NCBI RefSeq assembly: GCF_900197595.1
Contig: NZ_FZLO01000001.1
Span: 124,001-188,000, forward strand
Origin: Scatolibacter rhodanostii
GTDB lineage: Bacteria; Bacillota; Clostridia; Oscillospirales; Acutalibacteraceae
Direction: 5' to 3'
Length of the DNA stretch: 64,000 bases
Both the position numbers and the translations under genes were made by a program. Shown here one piece after another: positions 1 through 7,541 of this stretch. The notes beneath the pieces were generated by a model, which was given only the letters and a program-made list of their open reading frames with translations, had not been told where the DNA came from and made no database searches. Position 1 is the first letter of the stretch. The number at the start of each line of letters is the position of its first letter.

Positions 1-779
1 TTGCAGAAATTCCTTTTAAACTAGAGGGAGTATATCACTATACCATAAAACCTGAAATGTCTGGAAGAGAAAACACAGCGCCTTTTCCGGGATTTATTTT
101 TCCCGTTAGAGGCAAGGCTCGCTATCATTTTAATGCCACACCATATGTAGCCAAACCGGGTAGTGTGATTATGGGGGGAGCTGATATGCAGCTGGACAAG
201 CAGGTTTTGGACGGTAAAGAGTGGGAATATGTTTGTGTATTATATCGTGTTTTTGGGCAAGAAAACAGCGACATTTCGCTCTCTCATCTACATACTGAGT
301 TAAAAATAGGGCAAAGTGTTCAGCTTTCAGAACTATTGCACCGATTAATACAGGTTTCAGCAAAGCCGGGGGTAGTTTCTGCTTTTCAGCAAGAGACCCT
401 TTTTCACTGCATTTTAGAAGAAGCTTTTCGTTGTGCGAAAAGTCAAAATGAAAGCAGCGGTAAAGGTCTATTCGAAAGAATAAGTGAGCACATTCAATCA
501 AATCATGCAAATGAAATTTCCGTTAAAGAGCTTGCTAGGCAGTACGGCATAAGTGAAAATCAGCTTTATTATGTATTTCAAAAGCAGGTGGGTATGAGTG
601 TGGGGCAATATCTCTCGGGTTATCGCCTTGACCGAGCCAAACAGTTGTTGAAAACAACTGAAATGCCTGTTAGAGAGGTTGCGGCTGCGGTTGGGTATGT
701 AGATGCGCTTTATTTTAGTCGTGTGTTCCGTCAAAAATTTGGGGTTTCACCTAGTGAAATGCGAAGAATTCAGGAATAA
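1..779 (+). CDS. AraC-family regulator, 5' end cut by window
   Basis: Transcriptional regulator with a C-terminal double helix-turn-helix of the AraC type (about the last 100 residues; it ends in the typical GYVDALYFSRVFRQKFGVSPSEMRR signature region). An ATG exists at 57, but the same frame stays open to the first base of the window and the upstream residues (…FKLEGVYHYTIKPEM) continue an AraC sensory domain, so the true start lies outside. The N-terminal half resembles the cupin-like ligand domain of Btr/YbbB-type regulators; its GKEWEYVCVLYRV segment matches HCDWLEYYMVLYKP in the frameshifted regulator near 25170. It sits directly upstream of, and in the same direction as, an iron-chelate binding lipoprotein, so local control of that uptake/reductase cluster is the likely role (inference). 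The effector is unknown. Confidence 0.88.
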   Translation, partial: AEIPFKLEGVYHYTIKPEMSGRENTAPFPGFIFPVRGKARYHFNATPYVAKPGSVIMGGADMQLDKQVLDGKEWEYVCVLYRVFGQENSDISLSHLHTELKIGQSVQLSELLHRLIQVSAKPGVVSAFQQETLFHCILEEAFRCAKSQNESSGKGLFERISEHIQSNHANEISVKELARQYGISENQLYYVFQKQVGMSVGQYLSGYRLDRAKQLLKTTEMPVREVAAAVGYVDALYFSRVFRQKFGVSPSEMRRIQE

Positions 780-804
780 TCCATATCTTTTCCGATTTAT
801 TCTA

Positions 805-833
805 TTCACTGGAAAAGAAACTTATGGTATACT
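805..833 (+). promoter_or_regulatory. Sigma-A-type promoter of the iron-chelate/nitrogenase-like operon
   Basis: TTCACT (805-810) and TATACT (828-833) are separated by 17 bp, a good match to vegetative -35/-10 hexamers. The start codon of the binding lipoprotein follows 53 bp downstream, with the operator-like palindrome in between. Confidence 0.55.
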
Positions 834-847
834 AACTCCCAGTTTGT

Positions 848-868
848 GGTTAGCTAAAACTAATCTAA
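848..868 (+). promoter_or_regulatory. Operator-like palindrome, possibly iron-responsive (DtxR/IdeR-like)
   Basis: GGTTAGCTAAAACTAATC lies just after the -10 element. Read as TTAGCTAAAACTAATCTAA (850-868) it agrees at 14 of 19 positions with the classical DtxR/IdeR box. An almost identical 18-mer, differing only in the central AAA/TTT and one C/T, lies in the promoter of the second iron-binding gene near 25480. A metal-dependent repressor or the local AraC proteins could bind it; the sequence alone cannot decide. Confidence 0.5.
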
Positions 869-886
869 TACCTTGGGAGGTAAATT

Positions 887-1900
887 ATGAAAAAATGGAT
901 AGCAACAGTTCTTTCAATGATTATGCTGACAGGTGCACTGTCAGCTTGCACAAATGCGGGAGAGGCTTCTAGCAGCTTATCTTCTACGGTCTCACAACAG
1001 GAATCAGTAGCATCAGAAGAATCTAAAACTTCTTCAGTAGAATCAGTTTCAACGGAGGAAGAAAGCGTATGGCCTCGCACTATTTTGGATGCCGCTGGCA
1101 ATGAAGTGGTCTTAGAGAAAAAGCCTGAAAGAGTAAGCTTGGTACATATTGTTTATTTAGAACATCTTCTTGCATTAGGAGCACCCCCAACCGCAGCAGC
1201 GCTTGGCAACGCACAGGGCGACGTTGAGGCTCTTGAGCAATCCGAGCTTTTGTCACCTTATTTAAAGGACACCGAAATTGCTATGCTGGGTAATTCCAAA
1301 AATCTAAGTGTAGAAGCTGTTTTAGAATCCCAGCCAGATGTCATTGTCACGTTCTATAATCCAGCAGGTTTTGACCAATATGAACAATTGGCAGAGATTG
1401 CACCCGTGATTCAAATTAGCTATACAGACACATGGCAAGACCAACTAAGAGTCTGCGCACAGGTTCTGGGTCTTGAGGAAAAAGCAGAAACTCTTATTGC
1501 CGATACCGAAAAGAAGATAGAAGAGACCAAAACAACCTTAGCTCCTTATGCAGACAAGACTTTTGCATTGTTCCGCACAGACGGAAAGAGCTTTATTGCC
1601 CAGGGAATGTCACAATTCTATACGGCTTTTGGAATTACAAAGCCGGAGGGCTTTACAGACAAAGCTGATAGTTTGTCACTCGAAACTGTTGCAGAAATGA
1701 ATCCTGATTATATTGTCTTCCAGCACAATTATGAAGTTGCTAAAGCTTTTGTAGACAGCATGGAATCAAACTCAGTTTGGCAGGCGCTGGATGCTGTGAA
1801 AAACGGACAAGTTTACTATTTTGATGAAAACATGAATAGTTATGGTCCGCTTTCCATGAACTTGGGTGCTGATAAAATTGTGGAGATATACACGAAATAA
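887..1900 (+). CDS. Iron-siderophore/tetrapyrrole-type ABC transporter binding lipoprotein
   Basis: Extracellular solute-binding lipoprotein of the FepB/FeuA/BtuF type (periplasmic binding protein family 2), 337 residues. It opens with a short signal peptide and lipobox (LSAC, lipidated Cys21), a Ser/Glu-rich linker to about residue 60, then the two-lobed fold beginning at TILDAAGNEVVLEKKPERV and including SVEAVLESQPDVIV and SLETVAEMNPDYIVF, hallmarks of the family. The SD GGGAGG precedes the ATG. It is the first gene after the promoter and palindrome, is followed by a strong hairpin, and then by two FecCD permeases. The family takes ferric siderophores, haem or corrinoids; the ligand here is not predictable from sequence. 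Confidence 0.92.
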   Translation: MKKWIATVLSMIMLTGALSACTNAGEASSSLSSTVSQQESVASEESKTSSVESVSTEEESVWPRTILDAAGNEVVLEKKPERVSLVHIVYLEHLLALGAPPTAAALGNAQGDVEALEQSELLSPYLKDTEIAMLGNSKNLSVEAVLESQPDVIVTFYNPAGFDQYEQLAEIAPVIQISYTDTWQDQLRVCAQVLGLEEKAETLIADTEKKIEETKTTLAPYADKTFALFRTDGKSFIAQGMSQFYTAFGITKPEGFTDKADSLSLETVAEMNPDYIVFQHNYEVAKAFVDSMESNSVWQALDAVKNGQVYYFDENMNSYGPLSMNLGADKIVEIYTK

Positions 1901-1917
1901 ACTGGTGAAAGCCATAT

Positions 1918-1965
1918 AAAATCAAGCAGGTGCAGAAGTGGTAACCGCTGCACCTGTTTGATTTT
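1918..1965 (+). terminator. Strong hairpin between binding protein and permeases (attenuator-like)
   Basis: The arms AAATCAAGCAGGTGCAG and CTGCACCTGTTTGATTT pair over about 17 bp around a 12-13-nt loop, with T-rich sequence at the 3' arm. Since the next genes are co-directional and only 39 bp away, it probably terminates part of the transcripts, giving more binding protein than permease, or stabilises the 3' end of the first message. Confidence 0.65.
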
Positions 1966-2003
1966 GCCTATATAAATTTCGGTTTAGAAAGGTTGCAGTT
2001 GGA

Positions 2004-3032
2004 ATGGAAGAACAGGGAAAAGGAAAACTTCAAAAAGGACGTGCATGGGCAGCTTGGTGCGTTATAGTAGGCGGCTTGATTGCACTTGTATTACTCATGA
2101 CTTTTTCTGTAACGAAAGGGTCGGCACCGATTTCTTTGCAAACTGTCTGGGATGCTCTATTTAATTTTGATTCAGGCAATACCCATCATTTGATTATAAA
2201 AGATGTGCGTATGCCTCGTGTTATTGCTAGCGCTATGGTAGGTTCAGCGTTGGCCGTTGCCGGTGCTGTTATGCAGGGAACCACTCGTAACCCTATGGCA
2301 GATTCAGGACTATTAGGACTGAATTCGGGAGCTGGGTTTGCGCTTTCCATATGCTTTGCTTTTTTTCCGGGGGTAGGATACCACCAAGTAATAGTGGCAT
2401 CATTTTTAGGGGCTGCTTTAGGCACTGTTTTGGTCAACGGTATCTCCTCTTTTTCGGCTAGGGAAGCTAAACCAATGAAATTGGTACTGGCAGGTGCCGC
2501 TGTGAGTGCACTGCTCACTGCACTCAGCCAAGGAATTGCGCTCTATTTTGGTGTAGCACAAAATATTATGTTTTGGACAGTGGGCGGAGTAGCCGGAGTG
2601 GACTGGCAGCAAGTCAGAATCATGATACCGTGGATTGTATCAGCTCTTATGGGAGCCATTGTCCTTTCACGCTCTATTTCTTTGATGAGTTTGGGGGAGG
2701 ATGTTGCAAAGGGATTGGGATTGAATACGGCAATCATTCAACTGCTGTGTTCACTCGTGGTACTGGTTTTGGCCGGAACAGCAGTGTCGGTTGTGGGCGC
2801 AGTTGGCTTTGTGGGACTTTTGATTCCTCACCTCACTCGTTTTTTGGTAGGGGTAGATTACCGCTTGATTATTCCCTGCTCTGCTGTACTCGGTGCTTTG
2901 TTATTGGTATTGGCAGATTTGGGAACACGCATGCTGAATCCACCTTTTGAAACGCCGCTTGGCGCGCTCATTGCCTTGGTGGGTGTGCCATTCTTTCTCA
3001 TTCTTGCCCGCAGACAGAGGAGGGCAATATGA
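2004..3032 (+). CDS. FecCD-family iron-chelate ABC transporter permease (first)
   Basis: Polytopic permease of the FecCD/BtuC family, 342 residues with roughly ten hydrophobic segments. Family signatures are visible: RMPRVIASAMVGSALAVAGAVMQGTTRNPMADSG near residue 70, GEDVAKGLGLN (coupling-helix region that contacts the ATPase) near residue 230, and VGAVGFVGLLIPHLTRFLVG near residue 265. The gene overlaps the next permease by 4 bp, so the two are translationally coupled and likely form a heterodimer. No ATP-binding subunit follows; it must come from elsewhere in the genome, as B. subtilis YusV serves the Feu system. Confidence 0.93.
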   Translation: MEEQGKGKLQKGRAWAAWCVIVGGLIALVLLMTFSVTKGSAPISLQTVWDALFNFDSGNTHHLIIKDVRMPRVIASAMVGSALAVAGAVMQGTTRNPMADSGLLGLNSGAGFALSICFAFFPGVGYHQVIVASFLGAALGTVLVNGISSFSAREAKPMKLVLAGAAVSALLTALSQGIALYFGVAQNIMFWTVGGVAGVDWQQVRIMIPWIVSALMGAIVLSRSISLMSLGEDVAKGLGLNTAIIQLLCSLVVLVLAGTAVSVVGAVGFVGLLIPHLTRFLVGVDYRLIIPCSAVLGALLLVLADLGTRMLNPPFETPLGALIALVGVPFFLILARRQRRAI

Positions 3033-4066
3033 AAGAAATACTTCAAAAAATTGAGAAAGAAAAAAAGCAGATGGAATTCAAAAAAAGAATGGTATTGGTC
3101 ATTTGTGCCGTACTGCTTTGTGTATCCTTCATCATCAGTATGAATACCGGATATTCCCAGCTTTCTCCCAGTGACACACTTCGTACCCTGTTTGGCGGTG
3201 GAACAGAAAAAGAAAACTTGGTTTTATTCAAATTTCGCCTGCCCAGAATAGTAATTTCTATGCTTGTAGGAGCAGGGCTTGCTGTAGCAGGCTGCGTAAT
3301 TCAAAGTGTTTCTGGCAATCAGCTTGCCGAGCCGGGTTTACTGGGAATTAATGCGGGGGCTGGTTTGGCTGTCATTCTATTTGTCATCTCGTCAGGCGGT
3401 TCTGTTGGGACAAGTGTGTTTTCACTGCCTTTTTTGGCACTGTTAGGGGCGGCCGGCGCAGCATTTGTCATTTATATGCTAGCCTATAAAAGAGGTCAGG
3501 GAATCGCTCCGCTGCGATTAATTTTAACAGGTGTTGCTGTGCAGGCAGGTATTTCAGCGCTCACCACGGTATTGGTAATTCGCCTAGATGAAAAGCAGTT
3601 TGATTTTGTTGCCAATTGGCAAGCAGGTAGCATTTGGGGCAGCAATTGGAATTTTGTACTCTCACTTTTACCATGGATGATAATTTTGCTGCCAATCGTT
3701 TTTTATAAAGGGAAGGTGCTAGACGTCCTTAATTTGGGAGAGGATGTTGCCAAAGGTCTAGGTGTTTCAGTTGAAAGAGAAAGAGGGATTTTGTTAATGC
3801 TTTCAGTCGCTTTGGCAGCTTCATGTGTGTCTGTCAGCGGTGGCATTGGATTTGTGGGGCTGATTGCACCCCATCTCTCCAAACGCTTGGTTGGGCCAAG
3901 GCACTCTATTTTACTGCCAGCTTCTGCAATGACGGGTGCTGTCTTGGTCTCTGCCGCTGATACATTGGGCAGAATCATTTTACAGCCGGCAGAATTACCG
4001 ACAGGTATTATGATTGCAGTTATCGGAGCACCTTATTTTCTTTATCTGCTTGCCAAGAGCAGATGA
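3029..4066 (+). CDS. FecCD-family iron-chelate ABC transporter permease (second)
   Basis: Second FecCD/BtuC-type permease, 345 residues. It shows RLPRIVISMLVGAGLAVAGCVIQSVSGNQLAEPGLLGINAG in the first third, NLGEDVAKGLGVS as the ATPase-contact region, and SGGIGFVGLIAPHLSKRLVG near the end. A charged, Lys-rich cytoplasmic start (residues 1-20) precedes the first membrane helix. AGAGGAGG upstream and a 4-bp overlap with the preceding gene show coupling. It is followed by 137 bp that contain a TATAAT-like element, so the nitrogenase-like genes might also have an internal promoter. Confidence 0.93.
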   Translation: MKEILQKIEKEKKQMEFKKRMVLVICAVLLCVSFIISMNTGYSQLSPSDTLRTLFGGGTEKENLVLFKFRLPRIVISMLVGAGLAVAGCVIQSVSGNQLAEPGLLGINAGAGLAVILFVISSGGSVGTSVFSLPFLALLGAAGAAFVIYMLAYKRGQGIAPLRLILTGVAVQAGISALTTVLVIRLDEKQFDFVANWQAGSIWGSNWNFVLSLLPWMIILLPIVFYKGKVLDVLNLGEDVAKGLGVSVERERGILLMLSVALAASCVSVSGGIGFVGLIAPHLSKRLVGPRHSILLPASAMTGAVLVSAADTLGRIILQPAELPTGIMIAVIGAPYFLYLLAKSR

Positions 4067-4203
4067 AATGGCGCTAAAATAGCCGATAGCAATTATTTTT
4101 TGCGGGCAAGCAAATTAAATATAAAAAACTAAGCCAAGAGGCAAGCTGTATAATTGATACAGAATGATTTTACATAGAAAATGAAAAGCAAGGAGAATTG
4201 AAT

Positions 4204-4959
4204 ATGAAAAAAATTGCGATCTACGGGAAAGGTGGTATTGGGAAATCCACCACAGTTTCTAATGTGGCGGCAGCAATGGCTGCAAAAGAGCTCACGGTTC
4301 TTCAAATAGGCTGTGACCCTAAAGCAGATTCTACCCGAAACTTGACGGGCGGAAAGAACATCCGAACCGTTTTAGATACACTGCGTGAAAACGGTGATGC
4401 TTCATTAGAAGATTTGGTCGTCAAAAGTACCACCGGTGTGCTGTGTGTAGAATCGGGAGGACCGGTTCCTGGTGTTGGCTGCGCTGGGCGTGGTATTATT
4501 ACGGCATTTGAAAAGCTCGAAGAGCTGGAGGCTTATGAGATATATCAGCCTGATGTGGTACTTTATGATGTGTTGGGCGATGTTGTCTGCGGTGGATTTG
4601 CCATGCCGATTCGTGGGGGATATGCTGATGAAGTTTGCATTGTGACCTCGGGGGAAATGATGTCGCTCTATGCTGCTTCTAACATCGTTCATGCGGTTGA
4701 AAGCTTTGGTAAGCGTGGATATGCCTCTGTAAAAGGTTTGATTTTAAACAGCAAAAATATTGCTGATGAAAATGAGTTAGTTGACAAAGCGGCAGAAGAA
4801 ATGAATGTGTCGGTTTTATATCGTTTACCGAGGCACCCTGATGTGCAAGCTGCCGAAGCTTTAGGAAAAACAGTAGTAGAGGCTTTTCCAGAATCAGATA
4901 TGGCACAGTATTATCATCAGCTTGCTGATATGCTACTAGACACGCAGGAGGAAACATGA
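4204..4959 (+). CDS. NifH-like ATP-dependent reductase (nitrogenase iron protein homolog)
   Basis: Homolog of the NifH/BchL/CfbC iron proteins, 251 residues: an ATP-driven dimeric electron donor with one [4Fe-4S] cluster between subunits. Visible motifs are the P-loop GKGGIGKST (residues 8-16), DPKADST (38-44), cluster ligands Cys93 (PGVGCAGRG) and Cys129 (GDVVCGGFAMP), and Arg96 at the NifH Arg100 position. A TTG two codons upstream is only 2 nt from the AGGAG, so ATG 4204 (8-nt spacing) is the better start. It overlaps the next gene by 4 bp. The lack of nifB/E/N/V genes and the partner sequences argue against nitrogen fixation; it most likely powers the two component-1-like proteins that follow. 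Confidence 0.93.
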   Translation: MKKIAIYGKGGIGKSTTVSNVAAAMAAKELTVLQIGCDPKADSTRNLTGGKNIRTVLDTLRENGDASLEDLVVKSTTGVLCVESGGPVPGVGCAGRGIITAFEKLEELEAYEIYQPDVVLYDVLGDVVCGGFAMPIRGGYADEVCIVTSGEMMSLYAASNIVHAVESFGKRGYASVKGLILNSKNIADENELVDKAAEEMNVSVLYRLPRHPDVQAAEALGKTVVEAFPESDMAQYYHQLADMLLDTQEET

Positions 4960-6251
4960 AAGAAGTTGCTCATCTCAAAAAACTTTCTGTCGTAAAAAGT
5001 AACGCAGGAGTTAAGTTTCTGACACCAGCCGCTTTTCCGGGCAATCATTGTCCTATGCACACTTCTTTATCACTAAGTTCAAATATAAAAGGTATGTCTA
5101 CGTTGGTCGTGGGAACAGCTGAATGCGGTATTTACAGCCGTCGAGTGGTAGAAAAATCGGCCTATAAAGACAGTGGCTTGCACTGGACATATATATTAGA
5201 TTCAAACGAAGTTGTTTTTGGCTGCCGACAAGGAGTAATAGAAACAATACGACAAATGGATGAAGAAGGCGCCAAGGCTATCATGTTAATTTTGACTTGT
5301 GTGCCTGAGGTGATTGGAGAAGATATTGAAGGGATTGTCTATGAAATTCAACCTGAAGTCAAAGCTAAGCTTTGCTTTGTTACCATGGGGCACTTTAAAT
5401 GCAATAGTCACCCGTCAGGGTTCTGGAAAACATTAGAAGCGTTAGGGGCGTTGATGACACCCACGCATCAATCACCCAAAACCATTAATGTTTTAGGGCG
5501 CAGTCCTGAAGAAAAACATATTCCAATGCCAAGTATACTGGTGCAGCTTATAAAACAAGGATTTACTTTACGTATGCTAGGGCCGAAATCAAGTATGGAA
5601 GATTTTCTTGCGGCTTCAGATGCTACCGTTAATTTAGTAGTGTCTCCTTATATGAATCCGCTGGCAGAACGCATGAAAAAAGAACTTGATATTCCTCTTT
5701 TTAGCCTACATGATTGCTACTCCGTGAGCGATATAGACCACATACTGCAGCAGCTTGCAGAATATCTAGACATTGATTGGGGAGATGCTTTTGCTGTGGA
5801 GAGAGAAAAACTCCAACAAGGTGAAGCACAAGCGAAGCAAATTTTGAATCAGGTGGTTTATACCAACACACCGCGCAGCTTTTTACCGCCATTGCCACTT
5901 GCTTTCTATTTAGAACAATTTGGTATGACAGCTTGTCTTTTACATATAGAAGAATTTTATCCCGATGATAGGAGATGGGCAAAAAAGCTGATTGAAAAGA
6001 ATATGAACCCCCTGTTGTGTCATATGGTGAACGATAAAGAAGATACCAAACTGATTGAAAAACTTTCGCCTGATTTATGTTTTGGAGAAATGAAAGACAG
6101 CAGCGGAGAAGTAGCAGAGCTCTCACATTTGTATGAATTATATGGACAGCTTGGGTATGAGAGAAGTGCAGACTTGCTGACAAGAATTCTACAGGCACGG
6201 CTGAAAAGTTTGGATAGAAAGGAAGCACAAAATGGGAATGTATCGCTTTAA
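4956..6251 (+). CDS. Nitrogenase component-1-like protein, NifD-type subunit with three conserved Cys
   Basis: Member of the nitrogenase component 1 superfamily (NifD/NifK/BchN/BchB/CfbD), 431 residues. Cys32 (GNHCPMH), Cys57 (AECGIY) and Cys115 (LTCVPEVIGED) have the spacing of the NifD P-cluster ligands. At the position of the FeMo-cofactor ligand Cys275 of NifD (LVHCYRSMN) this protein has LVVSPYMNP, i.e. Ser230, so a FeMo-cofactor is unlikely. It shares a 4-bp overlap with the NifH-like gene and a 20-bp overlap with the next subunit, pointing to a tightly co-translated complex. The substrate is unknown; relatives with only a cubane cluster reduce tetrapyrroles. I infer an uncharacterised member of the divergent nitrogenase-like groups. 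Confidence 0.88.
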   Translation: MKEVAHLKKLSVVKSNAGVKFLTPAAFPGNHCPMHTSLSLSSNIKGMSTLVVGTAECGIYSRRVVEKSAYKDSGLHWTYILDSNEVVFGCRQGVIETIRQMDEEGAKAIMLILTCVPEVIGEDIEGIVYEIQPEVKAKLCFVTMGHFKCNSHPSGFWKTLEALGALMTPTHQSPKTINVLGRSPEEKHIPMPSILVQLIKQGFTLRMLGPKSSMEDFLAASDATVNLVVSPYMNPLAERMKKELDIPLFSLHDCYSVSDIDHILQQLAEYLDIDWGDAFAVEREKLQQGEAQAKQILNQVVYTNTPRSFLPPLPLAFYLEQFGMTACLLHIEEFYPDDRRWAKKLIEKNMNPLLCHMVNDKEDTKLIEKLSPDLCFGEMKDSSGEVAELSHLYELYGQLGYERSADLLTRILQARLKSLDRKEAQNGNVSL

Positions 6252-7476
6252 ACCACCGATGTCTGGTAGGATGGGAACTTTATATACGCTTGCCTCCATA
6301 AAAGATGCAGTTTTGGTGGAGTATGGCTGTATGGGCCATATGATGTACGGCAGAGTATTTTTAACACAGGCCGGTGTGACAGATGGTTGCCAGCTTTATT
6401 CAACCCATATTGATGAAACTGATATTTCACTGGGCAGTACAGCAAGATTAGAACGCGTCGTTGCAGAAGTGGTACAAAAAGAAAACCCGCGTGCCATTTT
6501 CTTACTGCCGTCCTCAGTTCCAACCATTATCGGAACCGATTTGCAAGCCATTGCCTATGAAATGCAAGACAGTTATCCGACTATACCGATTCTGCCATTT
6601 GGTTATGGTGGATTTGATATAGAAGGCAACAGGGGTGTGCAAGAAGCATTGCACTTACTGGTTCAAAAACTCCCCCAAAAGCGAGAAAAAACGGAGAAGC
6701 CAACCTTTAATATCATCGGCTCATGTGCAGATTTATTCCGTTTTCAGGAGGATTCTGCAGAAATTGTACGCCTGATGAAAGGTGCTTTTGATATGGAAGT
6801 TCTCTGTACGCTCACTTCGAATACCACTGTTGGGCAAATTGAAGATATGAGTGGTGCGCATATTAATTTGGTCATTCGCCGAGAGGGAGAAAAGGCGGCC
6901 AAACGATTGCAAAAAGATTTTGCTACACCTTACTATGTGGGCAGACCTTATGGGGTAGAGGGCACAACCAAATTTTTAGAGGCAATTGGCGAAATATTAA
7001 ATGTAGTTCCGTCCCAAGCATTTATAAAAACAGAAATTGCTGAAGCAACAAGACAGATTGACCCTACTCTTATGATGTTTCGCCATATGATTCATTCACA
7101 CAGTGATGAGATTGCTTTGTCGGCAGGCGGTCACGCTGATGTTGTCAGTGGTATCCGCGCTTTTGGTTGTGGAGAATTTCATCTACCGGCCGGTGATTTT
7201 TGGTGCGATTGTAGCACGATGAGCAGTGAAGAAATTCCGTATTACTCTGAAAAAGAGTGGAGCGAAACGGTCAAAGAGAAGGATGGACTTTTAATGGCAA
7301 GCGGCGAAGTTCTTGCTTGGGCTCACAAGAGCAAAGATTTGCAAATTGCCAATCCGGATTCCCGTTGGAGGGTAAATCCGTACGGAGCGCCTTTTGTGGG
7401 GTTTAGAGGAGCAGTGCATTTAGTAGATTTATGGCTAAACACAGCACTCGAGCAAGAAGAAAGCAATAAAAAATAG
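6232..7476 (+). CDS. Nitrogenase component-1-like protein, second subunit with a single P-cluster-type Cys
   Basis: Second component 1 homolog, 414 residues, presumably partner of the preceding protein. Only the middle P-cluster-type cysteine is present: Cys33 (EYGCMGHMMYG). The first position reads PPMSGRMG (Ser11) and the third LPSSVPTIIGTD (Ser94/Ser95). Three Cys from the partner plus this one would complete a single [4Fe-4S] site, comparable to BchN (3 Cys) plus BchB (one Asp). The C-terminal part is unusual: residues 285-400 contain HSHSDEIAL, FGCGEFHLPAGDFWCDC and several Trp/Tyr-rich stretches. SD AAAGGA precedes ATG 6232. Function is unknown; the operon suggests action on a compound brought in by the adjacent transporter. 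Confidence 0.85.
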   Translation: MGMYRFKPPMSGRMGTLYTLASIKDAVLVEYGCMGHMMYGRVFLTQAGVTDGCQLYSTHIDETDISLGSTARLERVVAEVVQKENPRAIFLLPSSVPTIIGTDLQAIAYEMQDSYPTIPILPFGYGGFDIEGNRGVQEALHLLVQKLPQKREKTEKPTFNIIGSCADLFRFQEDSAEIVRLMKGAFDMEVLCTLTSNTTVGQIEDMSGAHINLVIRREGEKAAKRLQKDFATPYYVGRPYGVEGTTKFLEAIGEILNVVPSQAFIKTEIAEATRQIDPTLMMFRHMIHSHSDEIALSAGGHADVVSGIRAFGCGEFHLPAGDFWCDCSTMSSEEIPYYSEKEWSETVKEKDGLLMASGEVLAWAHKSKDLQIANPDSRWRVNPYGAPFVGFRGAVHLVDLWLNTALEQEESNKK

Positions 7477-7496
7477 AATAGAGAATCACCTATATC

Positions 7497-7537
7497 CAAA
7501 ACGACCTTGCAGGTTTCAGCCCCTGCAAGGTCGTTTT
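7497..7537. terminator. Bidirectional terminator between convergent genes
   Basis: AAACGACCTTGCAGG pairs perfectly with CCTGCAAGGTCGTTT (15 bp, 9-nt loop), flanked by A-run and T-run, so it can end both the nitrogenase-like operon and the opposite esterase gene. Confidence 0.85.
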
Positions 7538-7541
7538 AGTG

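Noticed and set aside
4204-7476. Genuine nitrogen-fixation (nif) genes
   Set aside because: The NifD-like subunit lacks the cofactor Cys, the second subunit keeps only one P-cluster Cys, and no nifB/E/N/V genes are present.
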